In this document: positions 8,553 to 16,218 of the stretch, one piece after another
Numbering within the stretch: the stretch's first letter is position 1
Layout of the letters: each line of letters opens with the position of its first letter
Source: Agromyces cerinus subsp. cerinus
GTDB lineage: Bacteria > Actinomycetota > Actinomycetes > Actinomycetales > Microbacteriaceae
DNA: 64,000 nucleotides
Assembly (NCBI RefSeq): GCF_900142065.1
Contig: NZ_FSRJ01000005.1
Span: forward strand, 62,001-126,000
Reading direction: 5' to 3'
The notes under the pieces: generated by a model
Database searches by the model: none
What the model was told of the DNA's origin: nothing
The model's input: only the letters and a program-made list of their open reading frames with translations
Made by a program: the position numbers and the translations under genes

Positions 8553-8580
8553 ACGACGCCGGATCACCGGAGTCGCACGA

Positions 8581-9588
8581 TTACGCCGTGATCGACAGCC
8601 GGTCCGCCTCCACCTCGTGGGCGAGCGCGCGTCCGTCGATCAACCGCTCGAGCTCGTCGTGCACCACGTCGGCGAGCCGACCGAGCTCGACTCCGAGCGA
8701 TCCCGCGACGTGGGGCGTGAGCATCACGTGCTCATGGGCGTACAGCGGATGATCGGTCGCGAGCACCCACGGGGTGGTGACGTCGAGGATCGCGAACAGC
8801 TCGCCCGCGAGGACGCGTGCGGTCAGGGCATCCTGGTCGATGATCTCCCCCCTGGCAGTGTTCAGCAGGGTCGACCCGACGCGCATCAGGCCGATGCCTC
8901 GTGCGTCGATGAGGTTGCGTGTGGCCGGGAGTGACGGCGCGTGCACCGAGACGACATCGGACGTCGACAGGAGTTCGTCGAGTCCGACCACGCCGACCCC
9001 GAGCTCGGCGGCGTCGTCCTGCGACAGGAACGGGTCGTAGACCACGACGTCGAGCTCGTACGCGCGCAGCAGTTCGATGACCTTGCGGCCGATCTTCGAG
9101 GCGCCGACGATGCCGATGCGCTTGCCGTAGTTGCCCATGCCGGGGAACGCCGCCTCTGCGTCGAACTCCTCCCGCAGGGCGCGATACCTCGCGGCGATCG
9201 GCAGCACCTTCTTGTTGGCGAGGACGATCATCGCCGCGGTGTACTCGGCGACGGGCACTGCGTTCGCAGCGGCGGCGGTGCTGACCCGGATGCCTCGCTC
9301 CAGCACGTCGTCCGACAGGAACGGCCTGATGGTGCCGGCCGAATGCAGGACGGCCTTCAGTCGCGGTGCCGCATCGAGCACCGCCGCATCGACGAACGGG
9401 GCACCCCATCCCGTCACGAGCACGTCCGTTTCGGCGAGCATGCGGCGAGCGGCATCCGATTCGAACTCGCTGAGGGAGCCGAGGACGTCCGCGATCTCCT
9501 CGAATCGTGCCATGCGGGCGTCGGGGAAGATCCGCTGTCGCACCTCCGGAGCCATGGCGAATGCGACCCGTGGGCGTGCCGCGATCAC
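8581..9588 (-). CDS. D-2-hydroxyacid dehydrogenase
   Basis: A 335-residue NAD(P)-dependent dehydrogenase of the D-isomer-specific 2-hydroxyacid family, cytoplasmic. The nucleotide-binding segment reads IGIVGASKIGRKV, a variant of GxGxxG with Ala-Ser in place of the central glycine pair, as in several actinobacterial sugar-cluster members. The catalytic Arg lies in NTARGEIID, and the His in LTPHVAGS. The start is a GTG overlapping the stop of the upstream permease (GTGA), so it is the last gene of the transporter operon. Expected role: reduction or oxidation of a 2-keto or 2-hydroxy acid formed from the imported sugar, or oxidation of the sugar acid itself. Substrate unknown. Confidence 0.88.
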   Translation of the reverse strand: MIAARPRVAFAMAPEVRQRIFPDARMARFEEIADVLGSLSEFESDAARRMLAETDVLVTGWGAPFVDAAVLDAAPRLKAVLHSAGTIRPFLSDDVLERGIRVSTAAAANAVPVAEYTAAMIVLANKKVLPIAARYRALREEFDAEAAFPGMGNYGKRIGIVGASKIGRKVIELLRAYELDVVVYDPFLSQDDAAELGVGVVGLDELLSTSDVVSVHAPSLPATRNLIDARGIGLMRVGSTLLNTARGEIIDQDALTARVLAGELFAILDVTTPWVLATDHPLYAHEHVMLTPHVAGSLGVELGRLADVVHDELERLIDGRALAHEVEADRLSITA

Positions 9589-10520
9589 TTGACGCTCCCC
9601 GCGGAGAGGCCCGAACGCCAGAAGCGCTGCAGCATCACGAAGGCGATCACGAGCGGCACGACCGAGAGGAACGAGCCGGCGATCACGAGCGGGAGGTACT
9701 CGGGGTTCTGCTGCACCTGGCTCTGCCAGAGGAAGATGCCGACGCTCGTGGGGAAGAGCTGGCGATCCTGCAGCATGATGAGCGGCAGCATGAAGTTGTT
9801 CCAGACGGCGACGAACTGGAAGAGGGCGATCGTCACGAAGCCGGGCACGAGCATCGGGAGCCCGACGCTGAAGAAGCTGCGGATCGGGCCGGCGCCGTCG
9901 ACCCGCGCCGCCTCGAGGGTCTCGTCGGGCAGGTAGCCGGCGCTGAAGACCCGCGCGAGGTAGACGCTGAACGGGTTGCAGAACGCCGGGATGAGCACCG
10001 CCCACATCGTGTTCGTCACGCCCAGCGAGGCGGCGAGGAGGTACAGCGGGATGACCGTCGCCGTGTTGGGGATGAGCACGCCGATCAGGACCGCGCCGTA
10101 GAGCGCCCCCTTGCCGCGGAACTGGAACTTGTCGAAGGCGTACCCGGCCATGAGCGCCACGAATCCGCCCACGATCGCTCCCACTGCGGCGTAGAGCACG
10201 CTGTTGCCGAGCCAACGGAGGAAGATCCCGTCGTCTTCGGTGAGCAGCCGCTCGAGGTTCGCGAAGAAGGCCCCGCCCCAGGTGAACGCGTCGCTGCCGT
10301 AGAGCGCCGAGGCGTCCTTGGTCGTGGCGAACACGAGCCAGAGCAGCGGCAGCACCATGTACGCCGACCCGAGGACGAGGAGTCCGTTGACGCCGAACGT
10401 CGCACCGATTCCGCCGCCGGGTGAGCGACGTCGCCGACGAGTGGGTGGGGCACCCGCTCCGTCGGCGGGGACGGAGGGCGAGACCGAGGTCGGCCGCGCA
10501 ATCGAGGATGTCGTGCTCAT
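9585..10520 (-). CDS. Carbohydrate ABC transporter permease, MalG type
   Basis: A 311-residue inner-membrane permease, with a Ser/Pro/Arg-rich cytosolic N-terminus of about 38 residues and six predicted membrane helices. The ATPase-contacting EAA loop is clear (EAARVDGAGPIRSFFSVGLP), and the C-terminus RFWRSGLSAGSVK is typical for MalG-like CUT1 subunits. The ATG overlaps the stop of the first permease gene (ATGA). It forms a heterodimer with that permease. No ATPase gene is present in the window; in many actinobacteria a single shared MsiK-type ATPase serves such importers. Confidence 0.93.
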   Translation of the reverse strand: MSTTSSIARPTSVSPSVPADGAGAPPTRRRRRSPGGGIGATFGVNGLLVLGSAYMVLPLLWLVFATTKDASALYGSDAFTWGGAFFANLERLLTEDDGIFLRWLGNSVLYAAVGAIVGGFVALMAGYAFDKFQFRGKGALYGAVLIGVLIPNTATVIPLYLLAASLGVTNTMWAVLIPAFCNPFSVYLARVFSAGYLPDETLEAARVDGAGPIRSFFSVGLPMLVPGFVTIALFQFVAVWNNFMLPLIMLQDRQLFPTSVGIFLWQSQVQQNPEYLPLVIAGSFLSVVPLVIAFVMLQRFWRSGLSAGSVK

Positions 10521-11452
10521 CGGGAGTTCCCCTTCGAGGTGAAGCGCGTGACGACCCAGGAGAGCAGGCCCGCGAGGAGCGCGAGGATGATGGAGGCGGC
10601 GGCGGCCTGGGGCAGGTTGTTGCGGTTGAATGCAGCGTCGTACGCCCACATGTTCGGCACCCAGGTGCTCGTGACCGCGGTCGTCGCGGTCGAGAGGATC
10701 TTCGGCTCGGTGAAGAGCTGCAGCGAACCGATCACCGTGAACAGCAGCGCGACGCCGAGCGCTGGAGCGATGAGCGGGGTCTTGATCGAGAACGCGGTCC
10801 GGATCTCCCCCGCGCCGTCGACGCGAGCAGCCTCCAAGACCTCACGCGGCACCGACTGGAGGGCCGTGAAGAGGATGATCACGTTGTATCCCGCCCACTC
10901 CCACACCGCGATGTTCACCATGGACGGCAGCACCAGGTGCACCGAGAGGAAGTCGATCTGGATGCCGCCGGAGGCGAGCGCCGAGACGATCGGGCTCACG
11001 CCCGGCGTGTAGAGGTAGGCCCAGATCAGGGCGGCGATCACACCGGGAACGGCGTGCGGCAGGAAGAGCAGGAGCTGGAACGCCCGCCGAGCCTTGGCGA
11101 CGACGGCGTCGAGCAGCAGGGCGAAGCCGAGCGCGACTCCGAGCAGGGTCGGCACGTAGAGCACGCAGTAGAGCGCGAGTCGTGCGAAGCCGGCGATGAA
11201 GGTGTCGTTCTGCAGCACGTCGACGTAGTTCCCGAGGCCGACGAACACCGTCTCGGCTCCGCCGAACCCGAGTCCGCTTCGCTGCTCGGCGAACAGGCTC
11301 AGGCCGACCGCGTAGACGACCGGGGCGATCATCGCGACGAGGAAGACGGTGAAGAACGGCACCAGGAAGATCGCCGCGGTCCGTCCGCCGGTGCCCTGGA
11401 TCGGCCGCGGCTTGGTCGTGGACCGGCTCGGCCCACTGGTTCTGACGCTCAT
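10517..11452 (-). CDS. Carbohydrate ABC transporter permease, MalF type
   Basis: A 311-residue membrane permease with six helices and the EAA loop EAARVDGAGEIRTAFSIKTP. I chose ATG 11452 over the ATG six bases upstream because AAGGG lies 7 bases before it, while the upstream ATG would touch that site. It is translationally coupled to the MalG-type partner by an ATGA overlap. A stable hairpin separates it from the solute-binding-protein gene, which probably leaves the permease less expressed than the binding protein. Confidence 0.92.
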   Translation of the reverse strand: MSVRTSGPSRSTTKPRPIQGTGGRTAAIFLVPFFTVFLVAMIAPVVYAVGLSLFAEQRSGLGFGGAETVFVGLGNYVDVLQNDTFIAGFARLALYCVLYVPTLLGVALGFALLLDAVVAKARRAFQLLLFLPHAVPGVIAALIWAYLYTPGVSPIVSALASGGIQIDFLSVHLVLPSMVNIAVWEWAGYNVIILFTALQSVPREVLEAARVDGAGEIRTAFSIKTPLIAPALGVALLFTVIGSLQLFTEPKILSTATTAVTSTWVPNMWAYDAAFNRNNLPQAAAASIILALLAGLLSWVVTRFTSKGNSR

Positions 11453-11471
11453 GGTCATGCCCTTCGGTTCA

Positions 11472-11501
11472 CGGTGCCGGCAGGGCTGCCTGCCGGCACC
11501 G
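11472..11501 (-). promoter_or_regulatory. Intercistronic hairpin between binding-protein and permease genes
   Basis: CGGTGCCGGCAG and its exact complement CTGCCGGCACCG with a 6-base loop form a 12-bp stem in the 56-bp gap. Stem-loops at this place in sugar-uptake operons (malE-malF is the classic case) stabilise the upstream mRNA or partly terminate transcription, raising binding protein over permease. Confidence 0.75.
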
Positions 11502-11508
11502 GAGGTTG

Positions 11509-12813
11509 CTACTCCGAGACGTCGAGACCGAGCTGGTCGAGCCCGTCGACGGTCGCGGACTGCGTCTGCTCGAGTGCGTCGCCGAGCGTCGGCGCCGTGG
11601 TGACCGCGTCGCGCATCGCCGTGTTCGTGATGTCGTAGTCGGGGCCCCACGACCATCCGCCGACGACGTGCGACGACGCCTCGTCGAAGACCTCGTAGAT
11701 GTCGTTCGCGAAGTAGTCGGTCGGTGCGACCTTGCTGGCGACCTCGTTCAGGCCGGGGAATGCGAGGTAGGCGGTGCCGACGTCGCCACGCGCCTCGACG
11801 GCTGCGGGGTTCGTCGTGAGGTACTCGAGGAACTTCGCGGCCGCGGCCTGGTTCTCCGAGTTCTCGGTGATCGCGAAGCTCGTGCCGCCGCTGAGGGCGC
11901 CGGTCGGCTCGTCGCCCCACGACGGGGGCACCGCGGCGATCCACTTCCCGGCCTGACCGGATGCCTCGGTGCGGGTCTTGAGACCGGACGCGCTCCAGGA
12001 GCCGCCGACCCAACCGTTCACGACGCCGCTGTTGAGGTCAGCCGTCCACTCGTCGCTGAATCCGAGCTGCGCCTTGACGAGGTCCTCGTCGATGAGCTTC
12101 TGCCAGTAATCGGCGACCTTCGTGCTGGCCTTGTCGTCGATCGCGACCTTCCACTTCTCGTCTTCGATGCTGAACCACTTGCTGCCCGCCTGCCATGACA
12201 GCGGCGCGAGCTGCGGCTCGTTCATGAAGAAGCTCGTGAGGTAGGCGCTCGGGTTCGCGGCCTTCACGGCGCGAGCGGCATCCTCGAACTCCTCCCACGT
12301 CGTCGGGACCTCGACGCCGGCGGCGTCCAGCACGTCCTGGCGGTACCACATGATCTGCGGCGGCGCATCGTATGGCATTCCGTACGTCGCGCCACCGAAG
12401 GTGACGAGCTCGCGAACCTGCTCGCTGTACTCGCCGAGGACGTCCTCGGAGACGAGGTCGTCGATCGGGACGACCTGCTCGGAGGCGGCGAACCCGGGAA
12501 GGCTGACGTACTCGATGCCGGCCACATCCGGGCCGGTGCCCGACTCGATCGCCGCGGAGAGCTTCGTGTACCCGCCATTGGCGGCGTTCGGGATCTCCTC
12601 GAACGTCACCGTGATGTCGTCCTGGCTCGCATTGAACGCGGCGGCGACGTCGGCCATGCCGCTGAGCGACGACCAGAACGTGATCTCACCCGTGGGGTTC
12701 TCGGCCGCGGTCGGCTTGTCGGATTCGGGGGCGGCGCTCGCAGCGCAGCCTGCCAGCAGTACGCCGGCGGACAGCAGCGCTGCTGCCGCGAACGAGGTGC
12801 GACGCAGGTTCAT
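11509..12813 (-). CDS. Sugar ABC transporter solute-binding lipoprotein
   Basis: A 434-residue extracellular solute-binding protein of the family 1 (MalE/CUT1) type. The signal peptide ends in the lipobox LLAGC, with lipid-carrying Cys23, followed by a Ser/Ala/Pro-rich linker. The mature part begins GEITFWSSLSG and includes GYTKLSAAIESGTGPDV, GMPYDAPPQIMWYR, TTWEEFEDAARAVK and a tryptophan-rich stretch (VVGGWSWGPDYD) likely to stack on sugar rings. ATG 12813 has AAAGGAGA. First gene of the operon with two permeases and the hydroxyacid dehydrogenase. Regulation is probably by the DeoR/LacI-type protein encoded just upstream on the same strand. Confidence 0.93.
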   Translation of the reverse strand: MNLRRTSFAAAALLSAGVLLAGCAASAAPESDKPTAAENPTGEITFWSSLSGMADVAAAFNASQDDITVTFEEIPNAANGGYTKLSAAIESGTGPDVAGIEYVSLPGFAASEQVVPIDDLVSEDVLGEYSEQVRELVTFGGATYGMPYDAPPQIMWYRQDVLDAAGVEVPTTWEEFEDAARAVKAANPSAYLTSFFMNEPQLAPLSWQAGSKWFSIEDEKWKVAIDDKASTKVADYWQKLIDEDLVKAQLGFSDEWTADLNSGVVNGWVGGSWSASGLKTRTEASGQAGKWIAAVPPSWGDEPTGALSGGTSFAITENSENQAAAAKFLEYLTTNPAAVEARGDVGTAYLAFPGLNEVASKVAPTDYFANDIYEVFDEASSHVVGGWSWGPDYDITNTAMRDAVTTAPTLGDALEQTQSATVDGLDQLGLDVSE

Positions 12814-12890
12814 GATCGGATTCTCCTTTGAATGTGAAGCGTGCCTGCTACTGAACCTGCTTCAGATCCCGACTGCAAGAAAATCGCCCA

Positions 12891-12911
12891 TTTCGAACAT
12901 TTCAGAACATA
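12891..12911 (-). promoter_or_regulatory. TGTTC direct-repeat operator, transporter operon
   Basis: On the minus strand the site reads TGTTCT-GAAA-TGTTCG, 78 bp upstream of the binding-protein ATG. It overlaps the last codons and stop of the regulator gene, whose final Met-Phe-stop is part of the repeat. It matches the propeller-gene site at 8380-8400 in sequence and distance. Confidence 0.65.
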
Positions 12912-14005
12912 GGTGTCGTGCTCTCGCGAGTCGATTCGCGTTCGATCAACGTCGGAAGCAGCGCCATCCTGGTCACCGCGTGCCCGGCCCCCTCGCGCTG
13001 CCGGATGCGGTCGAAGCAGAGCCGCAGGGCGGCATCGCCGAGGTCGTGCTTGGGTGGCGCGACCGCCGTCAACGGAACAGCGGCATACGCCGAGAACTCG
13101 TCGTCGTAGGCGACCAGGGCGAAGTCCTCGGGGATGCGGATGCCGCGTTCGACCGCGAGATCGGCGAACGCCATCGAGTCGACGTCGCCGAGCATGATCG
13201 CGGCGGTGACCCGGCGTCTCCCACACTCCTCGAGGAACGCTTCGAGCGCGTCGATCGTGGAGTCCGTGCCGATCTTCGGCTCGGGCAGCCGCCACCGGAA
13301 CGCCTCCTCACCCAGTCCGGCGCGCGCCATCGAGCGCTCGTAGCCGTCGATGAGGCCCGTCGTCGTCGCCGCGTCTCGGGCGGCGAGGGCGATCCTGCGA
13401 TGGCCGCGGTCGACGAGGTGGCGCACCGCGAGTTCGGCGCCGTACGAATGATCGCTGCGCACGGACTCGAGACGACCGGCGTGCCGCTCGTCGACGCTCC
13501 GCTCGACGAGCACGACGGGAATGGGCGACTCGACGAGGAGCGCGTGCAACTCGGTTCCCTCGACGAGTCCGCCGCGCGGGGTGATCATCAGTCCGTCGAC
13601 ACCGCCCGCGATGAGCCGCTCCGCCTGGCGGAGCTCCTCGCGCTCCGAGTAGTTCGTCGTCCCGAGCACGAGACGGCAGTTCAGCTCCCGCGCCGCATCA
13701 CTGGCTCCGCGGATCACCTGCGGGAAGTAGTAGCTCGCCGACGGCGTCACCATGCCGATCGTCGCCACCGGGCGCCGAGCGGTCGTACCGCTCCGCTCGC
13801 CCGCGGAGGCCTGCTGCTGGGCGACCGCATTCGAGACCGCGCCGCCGTGCGCCCGCATGAGGAGGCCGCGCTCCTCCAGCTCGGCGAGGTCTCGACGCAG
13901 GGTCATGGCGGACACCCCCATGCGCCCCGCCAGCTGGGAGATGCGAAGTGAGCCCCGTAGCTCGAGTTCCCTCAGGATGGCGTCGTGACGTGCCGCTGCA
14001 ACCAT
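12902..14005 (-). CDS. Regulator with DeoR-type HTH and LacI-type sugar sensor
   Basis: A 367-residue transcription factor. Residues 5-58 form a DeoR-type helix-turn-helix (ISQLAGRMGVSAMTLRRDL followed by LEERGLLMRAHGGAV), while residues 75-350 are a periplasmic-binding-protein-like sensor as in LacI proteins (VATIGMVTPSASYYFPQVI, LMITPRGGL, FALVAYDDEFSAY). DeoR proteins normally carry a different, sugar-phosphate-binding domain, so this hybrid probably reads a free sugar. I chose ATG 14005 because GAGAGG precedes it and the HTH begins there. It lies upstream of, and on the same strand as, the transporter operon. Its likely targets are the TGTTC repeats at 12891 and 8380. Confidence 0.88.
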   Translation of the reverse strand: MVAAARHDAILRELELRGSLRISQLAGRMGVSAMTLRRDLAELEERGLLMRAHGGAVSNAVAQQQASAGERSGTTARRPVATIGMVTPSASYYFPQVIRGASDAARELNCRLVLGTTNYSEREELRQAERLIAGGVDGLMITPRGGLVEGTELHALLVESPIPVVLVERSVDERHAGRLESVRSDHSYGAELAVRHLVDRGHRRIALAARDAATTTGLIDGYERSMARAGLGEEAFRWRLPEPKIGTDSTIDALEAFLEECGRRRVTAAIMLGDVDSMAFADLAVERGIRIPEDFALVAYDDEFSAYAAVPLTAVAPPKHDLGDAALRLCFDRIRQREGAGHAVTRMALLPTLIERESTRESTTPMF

Positions 14006-14149
14006 GTGCCGACCTCTCGAATGTGAGAATTTGTGTGATTCGTGAATATCACACATTCGATCAGGTACGCCACCGGTCGACACTCCCGTGACGACGACGA
14101 CGAGCCAGGTCACCCAGAGGGTGCGCCGCCGCGCTGCCTTGCTCCGCGA
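14006..14149. promoter_or_regulatory. Promoter region of the DeoR/LacI-type regulator with inverted repeat
   Basis: TGTGAT at 14034-14039 and ATCACA at 14048-14053 form an inverted repeat with an 8-base spacer. It is nested inside a wider one, CGAATGTGAG at 14019 against CACACATTCG at 14050. It lies 14-54 bp upstream of the regulator ATG and may be its own operator. It differs from the TGTTC repeats, so autoregulation by the same protein is not certain. The rest of this 144-bp gap shows nothing I can support. Confidence 0.45.
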
Positions 14150-14887
14150 TCAGGAAGGAGACGACGAGGATGCCCCGCGCTCGGCGACGAGCGCAGCGAC
14201 ACCGTCGAGCACGCGCTCGAAACCGAATCGCAGGGCGTCGTCGCGGGCCCCGTCGTCATCGGCTTCGGCGAACGCGCTCGCCGTCCTCGGGTAGAGCTCG
14301 GCGCGCGTGGCGAGGATCGACGCGAGGCTCGCCGCGAGTTGCTGTTCGGGCGCGCGTGAGGAATCACGTTGGCGGACGAGCGACATCACGTGGCCGACCA
14401 GGAGGGTCAGCAGGTCGAGCTTCTCCCCGCCGCGAAGGGGAAGTTCCACCATCGTGCCGAGACCGGCTTCGAACCACGCGAGCTCGCCGGGGCCGGGCGT
14501 ATGCGGCCGCTGCACGAGTTCGACGACCCACGGGTGCGTCATGGCGCGAGTGTGGACTCCTGCAGCCCACGCCGTCAGTGCAGCGCGCCACTGCACCCCC
14601 TCGGCTACGACGGGTGCGCCGAGCGCGGTGTCGAGCATGATCGCGTCGAGCTCCGCGCGCCCGGGAACGTAGCGATAGAGCGCCATCTTCGTCGTGCCGA
14701 GTCGTTCCGCGACGCGCTGCATCGTGACCTCGTCGAGCCCGGATTCGTCCGCGATGGCGATCGCGGCCTCGGCGATGCCGTCGAGCGTGTACCTCGGCTT
14801 CGGCCCGGGCTTCCGCCCGGACGGCTGCGCCCAGAGGAACGCCGCGGCTTCGACCCGCGACGCCGCGTCGACTTCACCCTCGGTCAC
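14150..14887 (-). CDS. TetR family transcriptional regulator
   Basis: A 245-residue regulator. The N-terminal part has a basic leader (SGRKPGPKPRY) and the TetR helix-turn-helix (TMQRVAERLGTTKMALYRYV, with the usual YRYV ending). The C-terminal ligand domain has the segment AMTHPWVVELVQRPHTPGPG of TetR_C_11-type proteins. The start is GTG 14887 with AAGGAG upstream. It is divergent from an FAD-dependent monooxygenase gene. The 88-bp gap between them holds a perfect palindrome, so it is probably the repressor of that monooxygenase and of itself. Confidence 0.9.
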   Translation of the reverse strand: MTEGEVDAASRVEAAAFLWAQPSGRKPGPKPRYTLDGIAEAAIAIADESGLDEVTMQRVAERLGTTKMALYRYVPGRAELDAIMLDTALGAPVVAEGVQWRAALTAWAAGVHTRAMTHPWVVELVQRPHTPGPGELAWFEAGLGTMVELPLRGGEKLDLLTLLVGHVMSLVRQRDSSRAPEQQLAASLASILATRAELYPRTASAFAEADDDGARDDALRFGFERVLDGVAALVAERGASSSSPS

Positions 14888-14904
14888 GATTCTCCTTCGA
14901 ACTG

Positions 14905-14952
14905 ATTGCGTCCACTGTACGCGATCGCGTTATTGTGTCCATAAGACGCAAT
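14905..14952. promoter_or_regulatory. Candidate TetR operators in the divergent promoter
   Basis: A perfect 12-bp palindrome ACGCGATCGCGT lies at 14919-14930, flanked by ATTGCGTC at 14905 and its complement GACGCAAT ending at 14952. The palindrome is in the middle of the gap between the TetR gene and the monooxygenase gene, where it would cover both promoters. Confidence 0.6.
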
Positions 14953-14975
14953 TAATCGGACGAAGGAAGGCACAC

Positions 14976-16157
14976 ATGGCAACGACGAAGGTCCTCATCT
15001 CCGGCGCGAGCATCGCCGGCCCCGCGCTGGCGCGCTGGCTCGGCCGCAACGGCTTCGACGTGACGGTCGTCGAGAAGGCGCCGACCGCCCGTCCAGGCGG
15101 CCAGGCCGTCGACTTCAAGGGGCGGACGCACCACGCGCTGCTGACCCGCATGGGAATCCTCGACGAGGTGCACGCGCGGCGGACTGCGAAGACGGACTGG
15201 CGCATGGTCGACGCGAACGACCATGTGAACGCCGTCGTGCCCGGCGAGTTCATCGGCGGCGACGTCGAGATCCTTCGCGGCGACCTCGCCGGCATCCTGC
15301 TCGCACAGTCCGCCGCAGACGCCGCCTACGTGTTCGACGACGAGATCACCGCGATCACCGAGTCGGATGCCGGCGTCGACGTCGCCTTCGCCCGTCGACC
15401 CGACGAGCGGTTCGATCTCGTGATCGGTGCGGACGGCGTGCACTCCGCGGTACGACGTCTCGCATTCGGACCGGAGGACCGGTACGTCGAGACACGCGGG
15501 TTCTACTACGCGGTCGCGAGCGGGCAAGCACCACTCGGTGACCTCGAGACCCGGCTCCCCGATGGGCGCGGCATCGCCTACGGGTACAACGAACCCGGTC
15601 GGCTGGCACTCCTCGGCGGCCAGAAGGCGCCGAACCTGTTCGTCTTCCGCGCCGAACGGCCCGACTACGACCGGCGCGACATCGCGTCGCAGCGGGCCTT
15701 CCTCGAATCCGCATTCGCGGGCGCCGGATGGCGTGTGCCCGCTGCGCTCGAGGCCAGCCGCGCGGCATCCGATTTCTACCTCGACGCCCTCGCGCGCACC
15801 AGGATGACCTCATTCACGCAGGGTCGCGCAGCGCTCGTCGGCGATGCGGGCTACGCGAACACACTCGGCGGATTCGGAACCGGGCTCGCGCTCATCGGCG
15901 CGTACGTCCTCGCCGGCGAACTGATCGCCGCGGGCGGCGACCACGCGGCGGCGTTCGCGGCGTACGACCGCCGCATGCGGAAGCCCACGAAGATCGCCCG
16001 CACCGGCAACGCCGGCCCCTTCCTCGCTCCGCCGTCGACCGGGCGCATCCGGATGCGGGACTGGACCTTCGCGAACCCCCTGATGTACCGCACGATGATG
16101 TGGATGACCGACACCTTCGCGACCGACGACAGCCTCCCCGACTACCCGATGCGCTGA
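14976..16157 (+). CDS. FAD-dependent monooxygenase, TetX/UbiH-like
   Basis: A 393-residue flavoprotein of the aromatic hydroxylase family (PHBH/TetX fold). The N-terminal dinucleotide site is degenerate in its GxGxxG (VLISGASIAGPALARWLG), then comes the adenine-ribose acid (TVVEKA). The DG motif is present as VIGADGVHSAVR, and the second flavin motif as ALVGDAGYANTLGGFGTGLAL. ATG 14976 follows AAGGAAGG. It is the divergent partner of the TetR gene, an arrangement typical for inducible detoxification of an aromatic or antibiotic-like compound. It resembles proteins loosely annotated as tetracycline or rifampicin monooxygenases, but the substrate cannot be inferred. Confidence 0.88.
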   Translation: MATTKVLISGASIAGPALARWLGRNGFDVTVVEKAPTARPGGQAVDFKGRTHHALLTRMGILDEVHARRTAKTDWRMVDANDHVNAVVPGEFIGGDVEILRGDLAGILLAQSAADAAYVFDDEITAITESDAGVDVAFARRPDERFDLVIGADGVHSAVRRLAFGPEDRYVETRGFYYAVASGQAPLGDLETRLPDGRGIAYGYNEPGRLALLGGQKAPNLFVFRAERPDYDRRDIASQRAFLESAFAGAGWRVPAALEASRAASDFYLDALARTRMTSFTQGRAALVGDAGYANTLGGFGTGLALIGAYVLAGELIAAGGDHAAAFAAYDRRMRKPTKIARTGNAGPFLAPPSTGRIRMRDWTFANPLMYRTMMWMTDTFATDDSLPDYPMR

Positions 16158-16218
16158 GCGGGCACGGGCCGGGCGGCGCCCTCGCCTCACCGATGGGCGT
16201 CACCACTACGATGGATTG

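Larger units (their letters stand above)
8306..8580. other. Intergenic region: propeller promoter and upstream operon terminator
   Basis: This 275-bp stretch holds no gene that I can support. From the left it contains the ribosome site of the propeller gene, an inverted repeat (CCTGCTCCCGAGCAGG, 8355-8370), the TGTTC direct-repeat operator (8380-8400) and the terminator hairpin of the dehydrogenase operon (8516-8552). Confidence 0.6.

Noticed and set aside
14034..14053. TGTGAT-N8-ATCACA read as a CRP site
   Set aside because: CRP/GlxR sites have six bases between TGTGA and TCACA; here there are ten. I keep it only as a possible operator.
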